Shown: positions 9,340 to 18,126, counted from the first letter of the stretch. The stretch is DNA of 64,000 bases from JAUIAI01 sp963732405 (GCA_963732405.1 CAVSZG010000001.1:2356001-2420000); one strand, 5' to 3'. Notes: generated by a model not told the origin, from the sequence alone. Made by a program: numbers and translations.

Positions 9340-9783
9340 ATGCGAATCAAGGAACTGGCCCAGGCCACAGGCGTGGATGTCGAAACCATTCGCTACTATG
9401 AGAAGCAGCGCCTGCTGCCGGTGCCTGCTCGGCAGGACAATGGCTACCGTATCTACACCGATTCCCACCTCGAACGCTTGGCTTTTGTCCGCCACTGCCG
9501 CGCCCTGGAGATCCCGCTGGCCGACATCCGTCGACTGTTGAGCGCGCTGGACGCACCGGGTGAAGCCCACCCGGATGTGGACCGCCTGGTGCAGGAACAG
9601 ATCGAACGGGTGAGGGCGAGACTCAAGAGCATGCGTGCGCTTGAAAAGCAGCTATTGCGGCTCAAGGCCAGTTGTGGTCGTTGTGACCAGGACGATGCCG
9701 ATTGCGGTATCGTCAAGGAACTGGTGGCCGCCGCACGCGGTGAGGCCTGCGCCTGTCATACTGCGTCGACCAATGGACCATGA
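9340..9783 (+). CDS. cadR: MerR-family regulator, Cd(II)/Pb(II)-type (CadR/PbrR-like)
   Basis: A 147-residue regulator. The N-terminal helix-turn-helix reads MRIKELAQATGVDVETIRYY, with wing residues NGYRIYTDSHLERLAFV. A long dimerisation helix leads to a cysteine-rich C-terminus with Cys in SCGRCDQDDADCG and a terminal CACH, the arrangement of Cd/Pb sensors rather than of MerR itself or CueR. A perfect 23-base operator lies just upstream. No metal-efflux ATPase or CDF pump is adjacent; the only gene in line is a RidA paralogue 36 bases downstream. The metal specificity is inferred from the cysteines and symbol use is tentative. Confidence 0.75.
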   Translation: MRIKELAQATGVDVETIRYYEKQRLLPVPARQDNGYRIYTDSHLERLAFVRHCRALEIPLADIRRLLSALDAPGEAHPDVDRLVQEQIERVRARLKSMRALEKQLLRLKASCGRCDQDDADCGIVKELVAAARGEACACHTASTNGP

Positions 9784-9819
9784 TCATGCCTGATTGTCTC
9801 CACCCATTTCGGATGCGCC

Positions 9820-10221
9820 ATGAGCAAGATTGAACATCCCGTTGCGAAAGGTTTGATGAGCAACGCCTTATTCTCACAGGTGGTCGTCGCTGCCGGCACC
9901 CGGACTGTCTATATCGCAGGCCAGGTATCAGTTGACGAGAACGGCAAGCTGATTGGTGCCGACAGTATTGCCGGGCAAACGACTCAGGCGATGCGAAACA
10001 TCGGTCTCGCCTTGGCGGCCGCCGGCGCATCTTTTTCGGACGTGGTCAAGATCACGACCTATGTGGTGAACTACCAGCCCGAACACAGAGCCATCATCGG
10101 CCGCGCCCGGGCACCGTTCTTCGCTGACTTGCCGCCACCAGCCAGTACGCTGGTCGGTGTTGCAGCCCTCGCCCTGCCGGAGTGGCTCGTCGAGATTGAA
10201 GCGATTGCCGTGGTGGATTAG
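9820..10221 (+). CDS. RidA/YjgF/TdcF-family protein lacking the catalytic Arg
   Basis: A 133-residue single-domain protein of the Rid superfamily (trimeric, cytosolic). TVYIAGQVSVDENG, the FSDVVKITTYVV strand and a final LVEIEAIAVVD are diagnostic. True RidA enamine/imine deaminases carry an Arg in the motif P-A-R-S (Arg105 in E. coli); here that segment reads PPPASTLVGVAALALP, with Ser in place of Arg. By family knowledge such Rid subgroups lack 2-aminoacrylate deaminase activity. It follows the MerR gene by 36 bases and may share its promoter. Function unknown. Confidence 0.85.
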   Translation: MSKIEHPVAKGLMSNALFSQVVVAAGTRTVYIAGQVSVDENGKLIGADSIAGQTTQAMRNIGLALAAAGASFSDVVKITTYVVNYQPEHRAIIGRARAPFFADLPPPASTLVGVAALALPEWLVEIEAIAVVD

Positions 10222-10240
10222 TCGCGGTGTCAGCGGCCAA

Positions 10241-10259
10241 CGGCCCCGCCCAAGGGCCG
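10241..10259. terminator. weak bidirectional hairpin between convergent genes
   Basis: CGGCCC and GGGCCG arms with a 7-base loop lie between the stops of the RidA gene and the propeller gene. No T run follows, so a role in termination is only suggested by position. Confidence 0.3.
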
Positions 10260-10275
10260 CCGGCCGGCATCACGA

Positions 10276-11238
10276 TCAGGGAACCAGCACGCCCCAGGGC
10301 AGCTTGCCCACCTCGATATCCTTGATCTTCTTTTTGGATTCGGTGTCAATCACCGACACGGTACCCGATCGTCCGTTGGCGACATACAGCTTTTTGCCAT
10401 CGCTGGTGATGCCCATGTTCCAGGGCCGGTCGCCCACCTCGATGCGGCTGATCTCCTTGTTGGTTGCCGTGTCAATCACCATGACGCTCGACTCTGCGCC
10501 ATTGCTGACATAAACCTCCTTGCCGTTCGGATTCATGCGCACGCCGTTGGAGCGCTTGCCGCCTTCGATCTTGGCGATGACCTTGTGCTCGGCGACATCG
10601 ATGGCGTAGACCATGCTCGCCACCTCGCAGGCCACATACGCTGTCTTGCCGTCCGGCGTAAATCCGATGCCACGGGGACGTTTGCCAACCTGGATCGAGG
10701 TGTGGTGGCGGCGATTGACGACATCGATCACGTCGACAACCTGCGATTCCTCTGCACTGACATAGACCCACTTGCCATCTGGGCTGAAGACGGGATGCTC
10801 AGGATTCTCGCCTTCGGTTTCGATTTCGAACAGCTTCTCGTGAGTAGCGGCGTCAATGAAATAGACGGCATTGTCTTCCTCGATGGCGGCGGCAACGAGC
10901 TTGCCGTCAGGTGATCCGCCGACTCCCTCCGGCGATTCGCCCAGGTCAATCTCACTCATCACCTTTTTGCCGGGTACATCAATGATCATCAGTCGGTTGT
11001 TCGGCTGGTCGCTGACGTAAATTTTCTGTTTGTCCGGCGAGGCAATCATGCCACGTGGTTTGTCGCCGGCCTTGATCGAGCCCGTCACGGTATCGGTCGT
11101 CGTGTCGATGAGACTGATGGTGCCATCGCCCTCGTTCGGCACATAGGCGATTTCGGCATAGGCGGCCGGCGCGACGAAGCAAACCGTTGCTGACACGGCC
11201 AGCGCTGTTGCATGGCGGGTCAGGAATATCTTGGTCAT
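10276..11238 (-). CDS. periplasmic YVTN-family seven-bladed beta-propeller protein
   Basis: A 320-residue exported protein. A Sec signal peptide (ALAVSATVCFVAPAAYAE) precedes about seven repeats of the YVTN type, recognisable by the recurring G-x-x-P-x-G-x-x-x-x-P-D-G-K and Y-V-S/A-N motifs and by V-x-V-I-D-T strands. The family includes propellers associated with PQQ-dependent alcohol catabolism, but no PQQ enzyme is nearby. The ATG at 11238 is chosen because GGAGGAG lies 6 bases upstream; the ATG at 11244 directly abuts that site. It is probably a binding or scaffold protein; the ligand is unknown. Confidence 0.85.
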   Translation of the reverse strand: MTKIFLTRHATALAVSATVCFVAPAAYAEIAYVPNEGDGTISLIDTTTDTVTGSIKAGDKPRGMIASPDKQKIYVSDQPNNRLMIIDVPGKKVMSEIDLGESPEGVGGSPDGKLVAAAIEEDNAVYFIDAATHEKLFEIETEGENPEHPVFSPDGKWVYVSAEESQVVDVIDVVNRRHHTSIQVGKRPRGIGFTPDGKTAYVACEVASMVYAIDVAEHKVIAKIEGGKRSNGVRMNPNGKEVYVSNGAESSVMVIDTATNKEISRIEVGDRPWNMGITSDGKKLYVANGRSGTVSVIDTESKKKIKDIEVGKLPWGVLVP

Positions 11239-11299
11239 ATACATCTCCTCCAGTGGATATCAAAAACAGAGTGTTTGTTGTGATGGCTGCTGTGCGGTG

Positions 11300-11956
11300 C
11301 TACTGCTCTTCAGCGGTGCGTGGTTTGACGGTCTTGCGCAGCTCGACCGCGCGCGCCTTGGCTTGTTCGATCTGCTCGGGCGTCATCGTCGACGTCAGCC
11401 GGTTGCGATGACCGATGGCGTCCATGTACTGGTTGTCCACGGCGAGTGAAAACCAGGCATGAGCTTCGACCGGATCGCTCGGGACACCCTCGCCGTCGCG
11501 CAGCATGCGCGCCAGATTGAGTTGAGCAACCCCGAACCCGTCTTCGGCGCCCTGGCGGAACCATTTCACTGCCTCGACGGGGTTCTTGTCCACACCACGT
11601 CCGTCCTTGTGGATCTTGCCCAGCTCGGCGGCCGACAATCCGTAGCCTTGTGCCGCTGATTTTTCAAACCACTCGCGGGCGAGTAAAAAATCCCGCCCGA
11701 CGCCCCAGCCGAAGCGGTACATCATGGCCAGGCGGTACTGCGCGGCTGCATCGCCGTTTTGCGCCAGTGGCACCGAAAGGCGCATCGCCGTGTCGTAGTC
11801 CTGTTGCTCGAATGCCTGAGCCGCGGGGCTGGTATCCCTGGCGTTGGCCGATGTTGCTGCCAGGCCGAGCACCGTCGAGACGGCAGTCGCCAGAAAAAAG
11901 CGCTGCGCGGCGTCGAGATGTCGACGCCGCGCCGTTGTGGCGCATTTGCTTGTCAT
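11300..11956 (-). CDS. Sel1-repeat (SLR/TPR-like) exported protein
   Basis: A 218-residue protein with a signal peptide (FFLATAVSTVLGLAATSANA) and about three consecutive Sel1-like repeats, e.g. AAQYRLAMMYRFGWGVGRD, LSAAELGKIHKDGRGVDKN and AQLNLARMLRDGEGVPSD. Such alpha-solenoids mediate protein-protein contacts in the periplasm. Start 11956 is preferred because AGAGGA precedes it and the signal peptide follows; an ATG at 12046 adds an unlikely leader. It is 61 bases upstream of the propeller gene on the same strand, so the two may be co-transcribed. Confidence 0.8.
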   Translation of the reverse strand: MTSKCATTARRRHLDAAQRFFLATAVSTVLGLAATSANARDTSPAAQAFEQQDYDTAMRLSVPLAQNGDAAAQYRLAMMYRFGWGVGRDFLLAREWFEKSAAQGYGLSAAELGKIHKDGRGVDKNPVEAVKWFRQGAEDGFGVAQLNLARMLRDGEGVPSDPVEAHAWFSLAVDNQYMDAIGHRNRLTSTMTPEQIEQAKARAVELRKTVKPRTAEEQ

Positions 11957-12279
11957 GGGGGTCCTCTCATTGGAATTCTCGCGCTGCGAGGGTAACAAGT
12001 CATCTCGGACTCTGGCAAGCACTAAGCACTGCGCAGGCGATGTCATTTCCGCATCCGGCTGGGGTAGACGATCGACGAAACATTTTCAGGTTTTATTCAT
12101 AATCGTTCAGGCTTGCGAATGAACAAGAAATCCGCGCAACGGGTGGCCACCGTCTGCGCGTCCGGGATAGACTTCGCCTCGCGCCGCCTTCGCTCCCCGC
12201 CAAGGGTACTGGTTTCATCTAGGGTATCCACACGAAGCGCAACGCATCAGAAAACCAATACGCCCATGAGGAGATAGAC
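11957..12279. other. divergent intergenic region, promoter-like but no gene
   Basis: About 320 bases separate the divergent Sel1 and beta-barrel genes. The stretch around 12080-12110 is AT-rich (TTTTATTCATAAT) with a CATAAT hexamer that could be a -10 element. No clear -35 partner, operator palindrome or small coding frame was identified. Confidence 0.4.
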
Positions 12280-12999
12280 ATGCAGTTTCGGTATCCCGCC
12301 AGTGAAACCGCCGTCGCGGTTTTGTTTGCCCTTTCGTTGGGGCATTTGACAGCAGCGCATGCCGAAGCGCCCCTGACCGTCGATGGCGCTGAGACGGAGC
12401 AGCCCGGCAGTTTCGAATTTTCGGTCGAGGTGTTTCAGGATGACTCATTGCGCGGCGGAGAAGTCGAACTGGGATACGTACCGGTGGAAAACCTCGAAGT
12501 CGAACTCGAACTAGGGGCCGGTGAAGACCAGGATACCAACCCGAGAGCCCGTGAGAGCGAATATGGTCTTTCGCTCAAGTGGGTACCCAAGCAGACCGGA
12601 GAGGGGATTTCCTATGGTGTGAAGCTCGGGTTCGGACGCGAGATCGAAGATGACCGCCAGGGCGAGAAGGAAGAGACCGACCGTATCGGCCTGACCGGTG
12701 TGTTTTCGTATGCCATCCATCGTGGACCTACGCTGCATCTCAATCTCGGCGTGGCGCGCGAAGAACAGGAGGTTGCAAGCGAGACGTTCATGGTGTGGGG
12801 ACTGGGGATGGACTACCGGTTTGCGCGTCGATGGACAGTGGCGGCCGAAGTGTATGGCGAAGAGGACGAAGATCCAGCCGTTGCGGTCGGCATTCGTTAC
12901 AAGCTGGGTGGTGATGCCAGTCTGTATGCGCGTGTCGGTACCCAGGATGGCGAAACCTTTGGTGCCATCGGCGTCGCCTTCGAATTCGAGCCCGACTGA
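12280..12999 (+). CDS. predicted outer-membrane beta-barrel protein
   Basis: A 239-residue protein with a signal peptide ending near AAHAE and a mature part made almost wholly of alternating amphipathic strands separated by acidic turns (EVELELGAGEDQD, YGLSLKWVPKQ, YGVKLGFGREIEDD, LHLNLGVAREEQ, WTVAAEVYGEEDED, ASLYARVGTQDG). This is the signature of a small outer-membrane barrel, and the final strand FGAIGVAFEFEPD is near-typical. The ribosome binding site GAGGAG is 7 bases upstream. It precedes a histidine kinase by 47 bases. No named family recognised; a porin- or MtrB-like transport role would be speculation. Confidence 0.65.
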   Translation: MQFRYPASETAVAVLFALSLGHLTAAHAEAPLTVDGAETEQPGSFEFSVEVFQDDSLRGGEVELGYVPVENLEVELELGAGEDQDTNPRARESEYGLSLKWVPKQTGEGISYGVKLGFGREIEDDRQGEKEETDRIGLTGVFSYAIHRGPTLHLNLGVAREEQEVASETFMVWGLGMDYRFARRWTVAAEVYGEEDEDPAVAVGIRYKLGGDASLYARVGTQDGETFGAIGVAFEFEPD

Positions 13000-13046
13000 G
13001 TATCAGTCTGGCTTGGAATGGCTCCACTGAATCCGGCGAATCGGGC

Positions 13047-14696
13047 ATGCGACTGCTGTCCCAGCTCTCAATTTCAGTCGGCGGATTGCTGATGGCAGCG
13101 CTCCTGGCGGGTGCTTTTGCCATCTGGTCGACAGGGCAGCTGAGCTTCTCACTGGCGCGTGTGGGTTTTTCGCACGAATCGTTCCAGGCCCATCTTTCTC
13201 TGTCTGCTCATCTGAACGAGTTGTGGGCGCGTTCCCTGGCCAGGTGGTCGCCGGACCATGGTGGTGATGCGCAAGACCGGCTACGGGCGACCGCCGCCTA
13301 CGATGCGCATCATCTGCGCCTGAGCCTGGCGATACGGCAGGAAATCGCGCGGCTTCGGGACCTGATCGGCAGAGAGATTGCACTCGTGGGTGAGGAGGAA
13401 ATCGACGAGTTATCCCAGCTCGAGACGCTGGACTTGGAGATCGAGGCGGTGCTCGATATCGTCAGTTCGCCGCAGGCCTTGATGACGCCGGCTGAGCCGA
13501 CGGGGCATGCAACCGTTTCGGCTCGCGCGCGCGAACTCCAGAATCGGATCGAAGGCGTCGTGCTGCCTTTGATCCGTGCAGCCATCGATGGTGAGGCAGA
13601 CGAGGTGCGTCGCATGAGTCTGGCTGCGGACCAGCGCATGCAATGGCTCAGACACCTCGCTTTGGGGTTGATGGTGCTGGCGAGCATCGGTGCAGTATTC
13701 GCCCTGCGACGACTGCGTGCGGCCATCATCAATCCGGTAGCCGCGCTGGTTGATGGCGCCACCAGGGTTGCATCCGGTCCGGGTGCGCAGCCGCTCATGC
13801 TCCAGGGGCCGCCCGAATTGAAGGCAGTTGCCAATGCATTCAATGAAATGGCTGCCCAGGTATCGGCCCGCGAGGTATCGCTCACCCAGGCCAACCAGCA
13901 ACTCGAGCAGCGGGTTGCCGAGAGAACAGAAGATCTGCAACGGCTACTTCAAGCCCTGCGGGACGCCAATCACAACCGGCAGCAAATGCTGGCCGACGTC
14001 AGCCACGAGCTCAGAACGCCGCTCACCGTCATCCGTGGAGAGGCGGAGATCGCATTGCGTGGACCTGAGAAGCGCGCCGCCGACTATCGTGACGCACTGG
14101 AGCGCTGCCGTAGTGCGGCCGTCCACACCTCGCGGCTTGTCGACGATTTGCTGACCGCGGCGCGCAGCGAGGCAGGCAGCCTGAAGATCACACCGAGTCG
14201 GTTCAATCTGTGCGCTCTGGTGGCCGCCGTGATCGACGACGTGCGAACAGTGTTTGGTGATCAGGCGCAAGTCAGCTTCGAGCCGCAGTGCTCCGACATC
14301 ATCGTGCTGGCCGACGAGAGCCGGATTCGGCAGGTCCTGACCGTATTGCTCGACAATGCGGCGCGCTATGGCGGCGATCGAATCCATGTTGCTGTCCAGG
14401 CCGGCTTTTCCGAGGCGATCCTGATCGTCCAGGACAATGGTGCGGGAATGGATGAGTCGGAACTGGCCAGCGCATTCGATCGGTTTTATCGCGGCAGCAA
14501 TGCCGCTGGACGCTATGAAGGTGGCGCGGGCCTGGGGCTGCCGGTGGCCAGGGCTCTTGTCCTTGCCCACGGTGGGCGTATTGCATTGGCCAGGCGCGAG
14601 GACGGATCCGGTCTGCGCGCAGAAGTCCGCCTGCCCGCCGCCGACGCATCGACCCTGGACAGGAGAGGCGGCCATGATCAGCGTTCTGCTGGTTGA
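13047..14696 (+). CDS. sensor histidine kinase with HAMP domain
   Basis: A 549-residue inner-membrane kinase. Helices at about 8-29 and 203-221 enclose a helical periplasmic sensor region. HAMP follows (about 222-275), then a coiled coil, then HisKA with phospho-acceptor His320 in DVSHELRTPL. The ATPase domain has an N box (LLDNAARYGGD), G1 (DNGAGMD), F box (FDRFYRG) and G2 (GAGLGLPVA). The 3' end overlaps the response regulator start by 23 bases, so the two form a cognate pair. The stimulus is unknown; nearby exported proteins are candidates for its regulon. Confidence 0.92.
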   Translation: MRLLSQLSISVGGLLMAALLAGAFAIWSTGQLSFSLARVGFSHESFQAHLSLSAHLNELWARSLARWSPDHGGDAQDRLRATAAYDAHHLRLSLAIRQEIARLRDLIGREIALVGEEEIDELSQLETLDLEIEAVLDIVSSPQALMTPAEPTGHATVSARARELQNRIEGVVLPLIRAAIDGEADEVRRMSLAADQRMQWLRHLALGLMVLASIGAVFALRRLRAAIINPVAALVDGATRVASGPGAQPLMLQGPPELKAVANAFNEMAAQVSAREVSLTQANQQLEQRVAERTEDLQRLLQALRDANHNRQQMLADVSHELRTPLTVIRGEAEIALRGPEKRAADYRDALERCRSAAVHTSRLVDDLLTAARSEAGSLKITPSRFNLCALVAAVIDDVRTVFGDQAQVSFEPQCSDIIVLADESRIRQVLTVLLDNAARYGGDRIHVAVQAGFSEAILIVQDNGAGMDESELASAFDRFYRGSNAAGRYEGGAGLGLPVARALVLAHGGRIALARREDGSGLRAEVRLPAADASTLDRRGGHDQRSAG

Positions 14697-15399
14697 GGAC
14701 GAAGCCACGGTGGCGGACATGATCCGCCGCGGACTGGCCGGCGAGGGTTTGTCCATCGAAACGGTCGGGACAGGAGAGGAAGCGATCGAGATATTGGCGT
14801 CGGTCCGATTCGATATTCTTCTTCTCGATGTGATGCTGCCCGGCATCGACGGCTTCGATGTCTGTGCCCATCTGAGAGGCATGGGCAATCCAATTCCGAT
14901 TCTGATGCTCACGGCGCTTGCCCAGGTCGATGACCGGGTTAACGGATTGCGCATCGGCGCAGACGACTATCTGGGCAAGCCCTTCGAATTTGACGAGCTC
15001 GTGGCGCGGGTGCAGGCCCTCGTGCGCCGGGCGCGCCGCCACGAGGGCCCGCCTGTTGGTTCACCGGTCTTGCGCAATGGCAATCTGGCCTTCGACACCC
15101 GCACCTTGCTGGCCGACGCGGACGGCCTGGCAGTCGCACTGACGGCGCGTGAACGCGCCATTTTTCGCCTCTTGCTGCTCCATGGTGGGCAGATTCTCAC
15201 CCGTGACCGGATTTCCCGCGAGGTCTGGCGATCCGAGGCGAAGGACGGGGCGAATATCGTCGACGTTTACGTGGGACGATTGCGCCGCAAGCTCGGTGCG
15301 CCCGGTCGACGCATCCTGACCGTGCGCGGTCTGGGCTACCGCCTGGTGACATCGCAGGCGGATGATCCATTGCCGGCGGCCGACGATCCGGGTCTCTGA
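14674..15399 (+). CDS. OmpR/PhoB-family response regulator
   Basis: A 241-residue DNA-binding regulator. The receiver domain has acidic residues VEDE, phospho-acceptor Asp52 in LLLDVMLPGIDG, the switch Thr in MLTAL and Lys in GKPFEF. The C-terminal winged helix has LTARERAIFRLLLLHGG, the recognition helix GANIVDVYVGRLRRKLG and the closing hairpin VRGLGYRLV. The ATG at 14674 follows AGGAG by 8 bases. It is translationally linked to the kinase upstream. Confidence 0.93.
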   Translation: MISVLLVEDEATVADMIRRGLAGEGLSIETVGTGEEAIEILASVRFDILLLDVMLPGIDGFDVCAHLRGMGNPIPILMLTALAQVDDRVNGLRIGADDYLGKPFEFDELVARVQALVRRARRHEGPPVGSPVLRNGNLAFDTRTLLADADGLAVALTARERAIFRLLLLHGGQILTRDRISREVWRSEAKDGANIVDVYVGRLRRKLGAPGRRILTVRGLGYRLVTSQADDPLPAADDPGL

Positions 15400-15486
15400 A
15401 ATCAAGACTGCATGAACCCACTGGCCGCAAGCGGTCACATACACTTCGGGCGATGTCGTTGAATCTATGGACCGGAGGAGCACAAA

Positions 15487-16236
15487 ATGGTTGGATTGCG
15501 TGAATGGTCCCGTCTGGCGATCTCTGTAGCCGCGGTGACTCTTGGGCTGGCAGGGTGCAGCACCGCTACCTACAAGACCCCGGGCAGTGGTGTCAACGTG
15601 GGCAGTTTGGCCACGGGTGGGGGAGATCTGGCGAGGGCCCTGGAGCAAACCAGAGCGATACGAACACCGGCGCGACTGGCCGTCGCGCGAACCCAGGCCG
15701 TGGGCTATGGGGGCGGCGTGCAGTGCATTGGTCAGGCCGAGTACTGCGTGCTCTTGACACGGGATATCGAGTCCGAAGCTGATTTCAATCGGCTGGGCAA
15801 AATGCGTGGCGTGTCCAAGGTTGTGCCGCTCACCCGCATCGTGCTTGGCGAACAACCCGTAGCGATTCAGGGCTTGCGTGCGGGCGCCGCGGCGGTCAAG
15901 GCTGATGTGTTGCTCGTCTATTCGATCGATACTCGTTTCTCGGTCGATGACACCCAGCATCAGGCCTTGACAGTCGTGACCTTGGGATTTCTCGCCACCA
16001 AGCGCGCTCGCGTCGATACGACGGCGTCGGCGGCCTTGGTCGATGTTCGCACCGGATCGGTGCTGGGCCTGGCCGAGGCCGTGGCCTCCGACGAGCAGAT
16101 GGGCTCGGCCTGGTCGACCGAGGGGAAACTCGAAACTGCCCGTCTCACTGTCGAGAAGCAGGCCTTCCAACAATTGTTGGGTGAAATCGATCGCGTCTGG
16201 TCTGACGCGAGACGGACCAAGGCAAACGCCGGCTGA
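15487..16236 (+). CDS. putative lipoprotein of unknown function
   Basis: A 249-residue protein with a type II signal peptide: hydrophobic segment then lipobox LAGC, acylated Cys at about residue 24. Residue +2 is Ser, so outer-membrane sorting is expected. The ribosome binding site GGAGGAG is 6 bases before the ATG. The mature domain is mixed alpha/beta (VVPLTRIVLGEQP, VKADVLLVYSIDTRF, ALTVVTLGFLATKRARVDTT, AALVDVRTGSVLG). That order loosely recalls CsgG/FlgO-like lipoproteins, but I cannot assign it. It lies downstream of the two-component pair in the same direction. Confidence 0.7.
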   Translation: MVGLREWSRLAISVAAVTLGLAGCSTATYKTPGSGVNVGSLATGGGDLARALEQTRAIRTPARLAVARTQAVGYGGGVQCIGQAEYCVLLTRDIESEADFNRLGKMRGVSKVVPLTRIVLGEQPVAIQGLRAGAAAVKADVLLVYSIDTRFSVDDTQHQALTVVTLGFLATKRARVDTTASAALVDVRTGSVLGLAEAVASDEQMGSAWSTEGKLETARLTVEKQAFQQLLGEIDRVWSDARRTKANAG

Positions 16237-16241
16237 TCCGC

Positions 16242-16545
16242 TGGATCCTGGCTCATCGTTGGGTCCAGACAAACCTGTCGTCATCCGGATGAATGTGCGA
16301 GCGGTTCTTCTTGCCGACAAAAGATTGCGTCGCACGTCCACGGCTTCATGTGCGACAAGAATCAGTCGATTCAGGCATTGCTCACCAAATTCATCAAGGA
16401 CGGCGGCGTGGTGCTGATGTGCCAGGCATGCTCGGCGGCTGCCGGCCTGAATCAGGCTGACGTTTTCGACAGGGACAGAATAGATGACTGGCCGACGGTG
16501 TCGGGATACCTGTTTGATCCGGCGATCAAGACACTGTCATGGTGA
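16242..16545 (+). pseudogene. DsrE-family protein, truncated and frameshifted relic
   Basis: Two frames carry parts of one protein. The first reads DKPVVIRMNVRAVLLADK (to about 16321); the second, shifted by -1 at an AAAA run (16319-16322), continues KIASHVHGFMCDKNQSIQAL, then TKFIKDGGVVLMCQACSAAA and closes with LFDPAIKTLSW. The conserved C-Q-A-C-S segment and the final strand fit DsrE/DsrF-like sulfur-relay or small exported proteins. The N-terminal third, including any signal peptide, is missing because the upstream lipoprotein gene ends only a few bases before. A single deleted A would explain the shift. A rhodanese follows, which fits sulfur metabolism. Confidence 0.65.
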
Positions 16546-16694
16546 ATCGGGTTGTCAGTCTGGATTGAAGGCAAGGCACCGGGCCTGCGCGACGATGCGA
16601 ATATACTCACAAGATAGGCAGCTCGTCCCCCGGTAAAATCGGTGGCGTCATCAATGCCGCGCAATTACGCGTCCAGCCAATCCAACATCAACTC

Positions 16695-17153
16695 ATGCCC
16701 GCCAATTCATTCAATCTGCCAACCGATAACACCACGAACTGCCATAGCCGGCGTACGCTGCTCATGGCGATATCAACCCTTTCCATGGCATTGCTGATGC
16801 ATCAAAACGTCAGGGCCGCCGATGCCAATGGTGATTCCGTGAGTCTGGATTTCGCTCGTGCGGAACACGAAGCGGGAAGGGTCATCCTGATCGATATCCG
16901 TGAGCCCGAAGAACACGCCACCGGTGTGGCCGCAGGTGCCAGGCTGCTGCCGATGCGTCAGTTGGGCCAGCGAATCGGCGAGATTCCGGTTGAACCCGAC
17001 ACGCCTGTCTTGCTCATCTGCAATACACAGAACCGTTCCAGCGCAACCTTGCGGGCGCTACGCCGAAATGGCTATTCACATGTTCGTTTCGTCAACGGCG
17101 GAATGAGCGAATGGGCGCGGCGCGGCTGGCCAATGGTCAAACCTGCCGGCTGA
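16695..17153 (+). CDS. exported rhodanese-like sulfurtransferase
   Basis: A 152-residue protein with an N-terminal hydrophobic signal (LLMAISTLSMALLMHQNVRA) and one rhodanese domain. VILIDIREPEEHATGV is the CH2A motif, and the active-site loop is CNTQNRSS with the catalytic Cys present. The sequence VRFVNGGMSEWARRGWPM is the typical end. By family it transfers sulfane sulfur to thiols or cyanide; the signal suggests periplasmic action. A DsrE relic lies upstream. Its 3' end overlaps the convergent propeller gene by 17 bases. Confidence 0.85.
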   Translation: MPANSFNLPTDNTTNCHSRRTLLMAISTLSMALLMHQNVRAADANGDSVSLDFARAEHEAGRVILIDIREPEEHATGVAAGARLLPMRQLGQRIGEIPVEPDTPVLLICNTQNRSSATLRALRRNGYSHVRFVNGGMSEWARRGWPMVKPAG

Positions 17154-18126
17154 TCAGCGCCAATGCTGAACCGGTCGAGGCTCGATCGGGTGCACTGGGC
17201 TTGCGCGACAGAGCGACATGCCGCGCGACGCGTGGATCAAGCGACAACGCGTTGTCATGGTCCGGCCCATTGAAGCCAGTTGCGGCAGCCAACGATCGGC
17301 TTGTCCAGTGACGGGTAATAGATGAGAAGCATCCGGGGAAATCGTGGTGACATCGATCTCGGTGGTCCGGTGAGATGTAAAAGACAAAGCTCCTTCCGTC
17401 CGGTAACCAGGTCGCGCCCTGATGGTTGCTGGTCAGGATCGAGTCGGCTGCGGCGGGGGGCAGTGCCGTGAATGGCATGAGTCGACCACCCTCGCGGGGT
17501 AGCGAATCAATCAGATATCGGATCTCGTCAGGTTGCCGGCTGTCCGGCAGTGTCGTCCTTAAGGTCAGCAGTAGCTTGTTGCCATCCGGGCTGACCCGCA
17601 GGCTGGCGTCATTGGTGCTGATCGTTGGCGGCAGGTCCGGATTGATGGAATGCTCGATGTCTTCACCCCGTTGAACGACCGAGCCGTCTGGGCGGTAGAC
17701 GGTTATTTTTTTGTTTGAAACGTCGCCGTAGTAAGCCAGGATGTACTGTCCGTCCGACGACGGGATAACCCGGGAAGAGAACAATTCCCGCGCAGGTGTA
17801 AGCTCGGAAGTGTCGAAACCACCAATCCGGGCAAACGTGGCGGTCTCAAACAAGTCGACACTGCGGTCGAATACGCTCCTGACCAGATATCGGCCACCGG
17901 CCGAACTCGCCTGCCAGTTGTGTTCGGATCGATAGTCTGGCAACTGGCGGACTTGCCCGGTTGCGAAGTTGACCACCTCCCCCTTGCCGATGGACTCATT
18001 GAGCAAGAAGCCGCTACGGGTCGTCCCCGAGGCGGATGTGGCGCTGCCTCCACCATCGCCACCACCGCATGACGTGGCCATCGTGACCGATGCGGCGCAG
18101 GCGGCAACAGCAAGACTCTTCGTCAT
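17137..18126 (-). CDS. TolB-like beta-propeller lipoprotein, probably frameshifted near its 3' end
   Basis: The start at 18126 gives a lipoprotein signal with lipobox ATSC before a Gly-rich linker. The mature part has propeller repeats with D-G-x-x motifs (SSDGQYILAYYGD, SPDGNKLLLTLRT, LPDGRSFVFYISPD). After ISPDH the annotated frame turns into low-complexity Arg/His-rich sequence, whereas the +1 frame continues EIDVTTISPDASHLLPVTG, which looks like the next propeller blade. A single extra base near 17362-17370 would explain this, so the 3' end of the coding region is uncertain. Function unknown; such propellers bind proteins or ligands in the periplasm. Confidence 0.6.
   Translation of the reverse strand: MTKSLAVAACAASVTMATSCGGGDGGGSATSASGTTRSGFLLNESIGKGEVVNFATGQVRQLPDYRSEHNWQASSAGGRYLVRSVFDRSVDLFETATFARIGGFDTSELTPARELFSSRVIPSSDGQYILAYYGDVSNKKITVYRPDGSVVQRGEDIEHSINPDLPPTISTNDASLRVSPDGNKLLLTLRTTLPDSRQPDEIRYLIDSLPREGGRLMPFTALPPAAADSILTSNHQGATWLPDGRSFVFYISPDHRDRCHHDFPGCFSSITRHWTSRSLAAATGFNGPDHDNALSLDPRVARHVALSRKPSAPDRASTGSALALISRQV

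Noticed and set aside
13310..13940. Minus-strand frames opposite the histidine kinase
   Set aside because: Shadow frames; the kinase motifs on the plus strand are complete.
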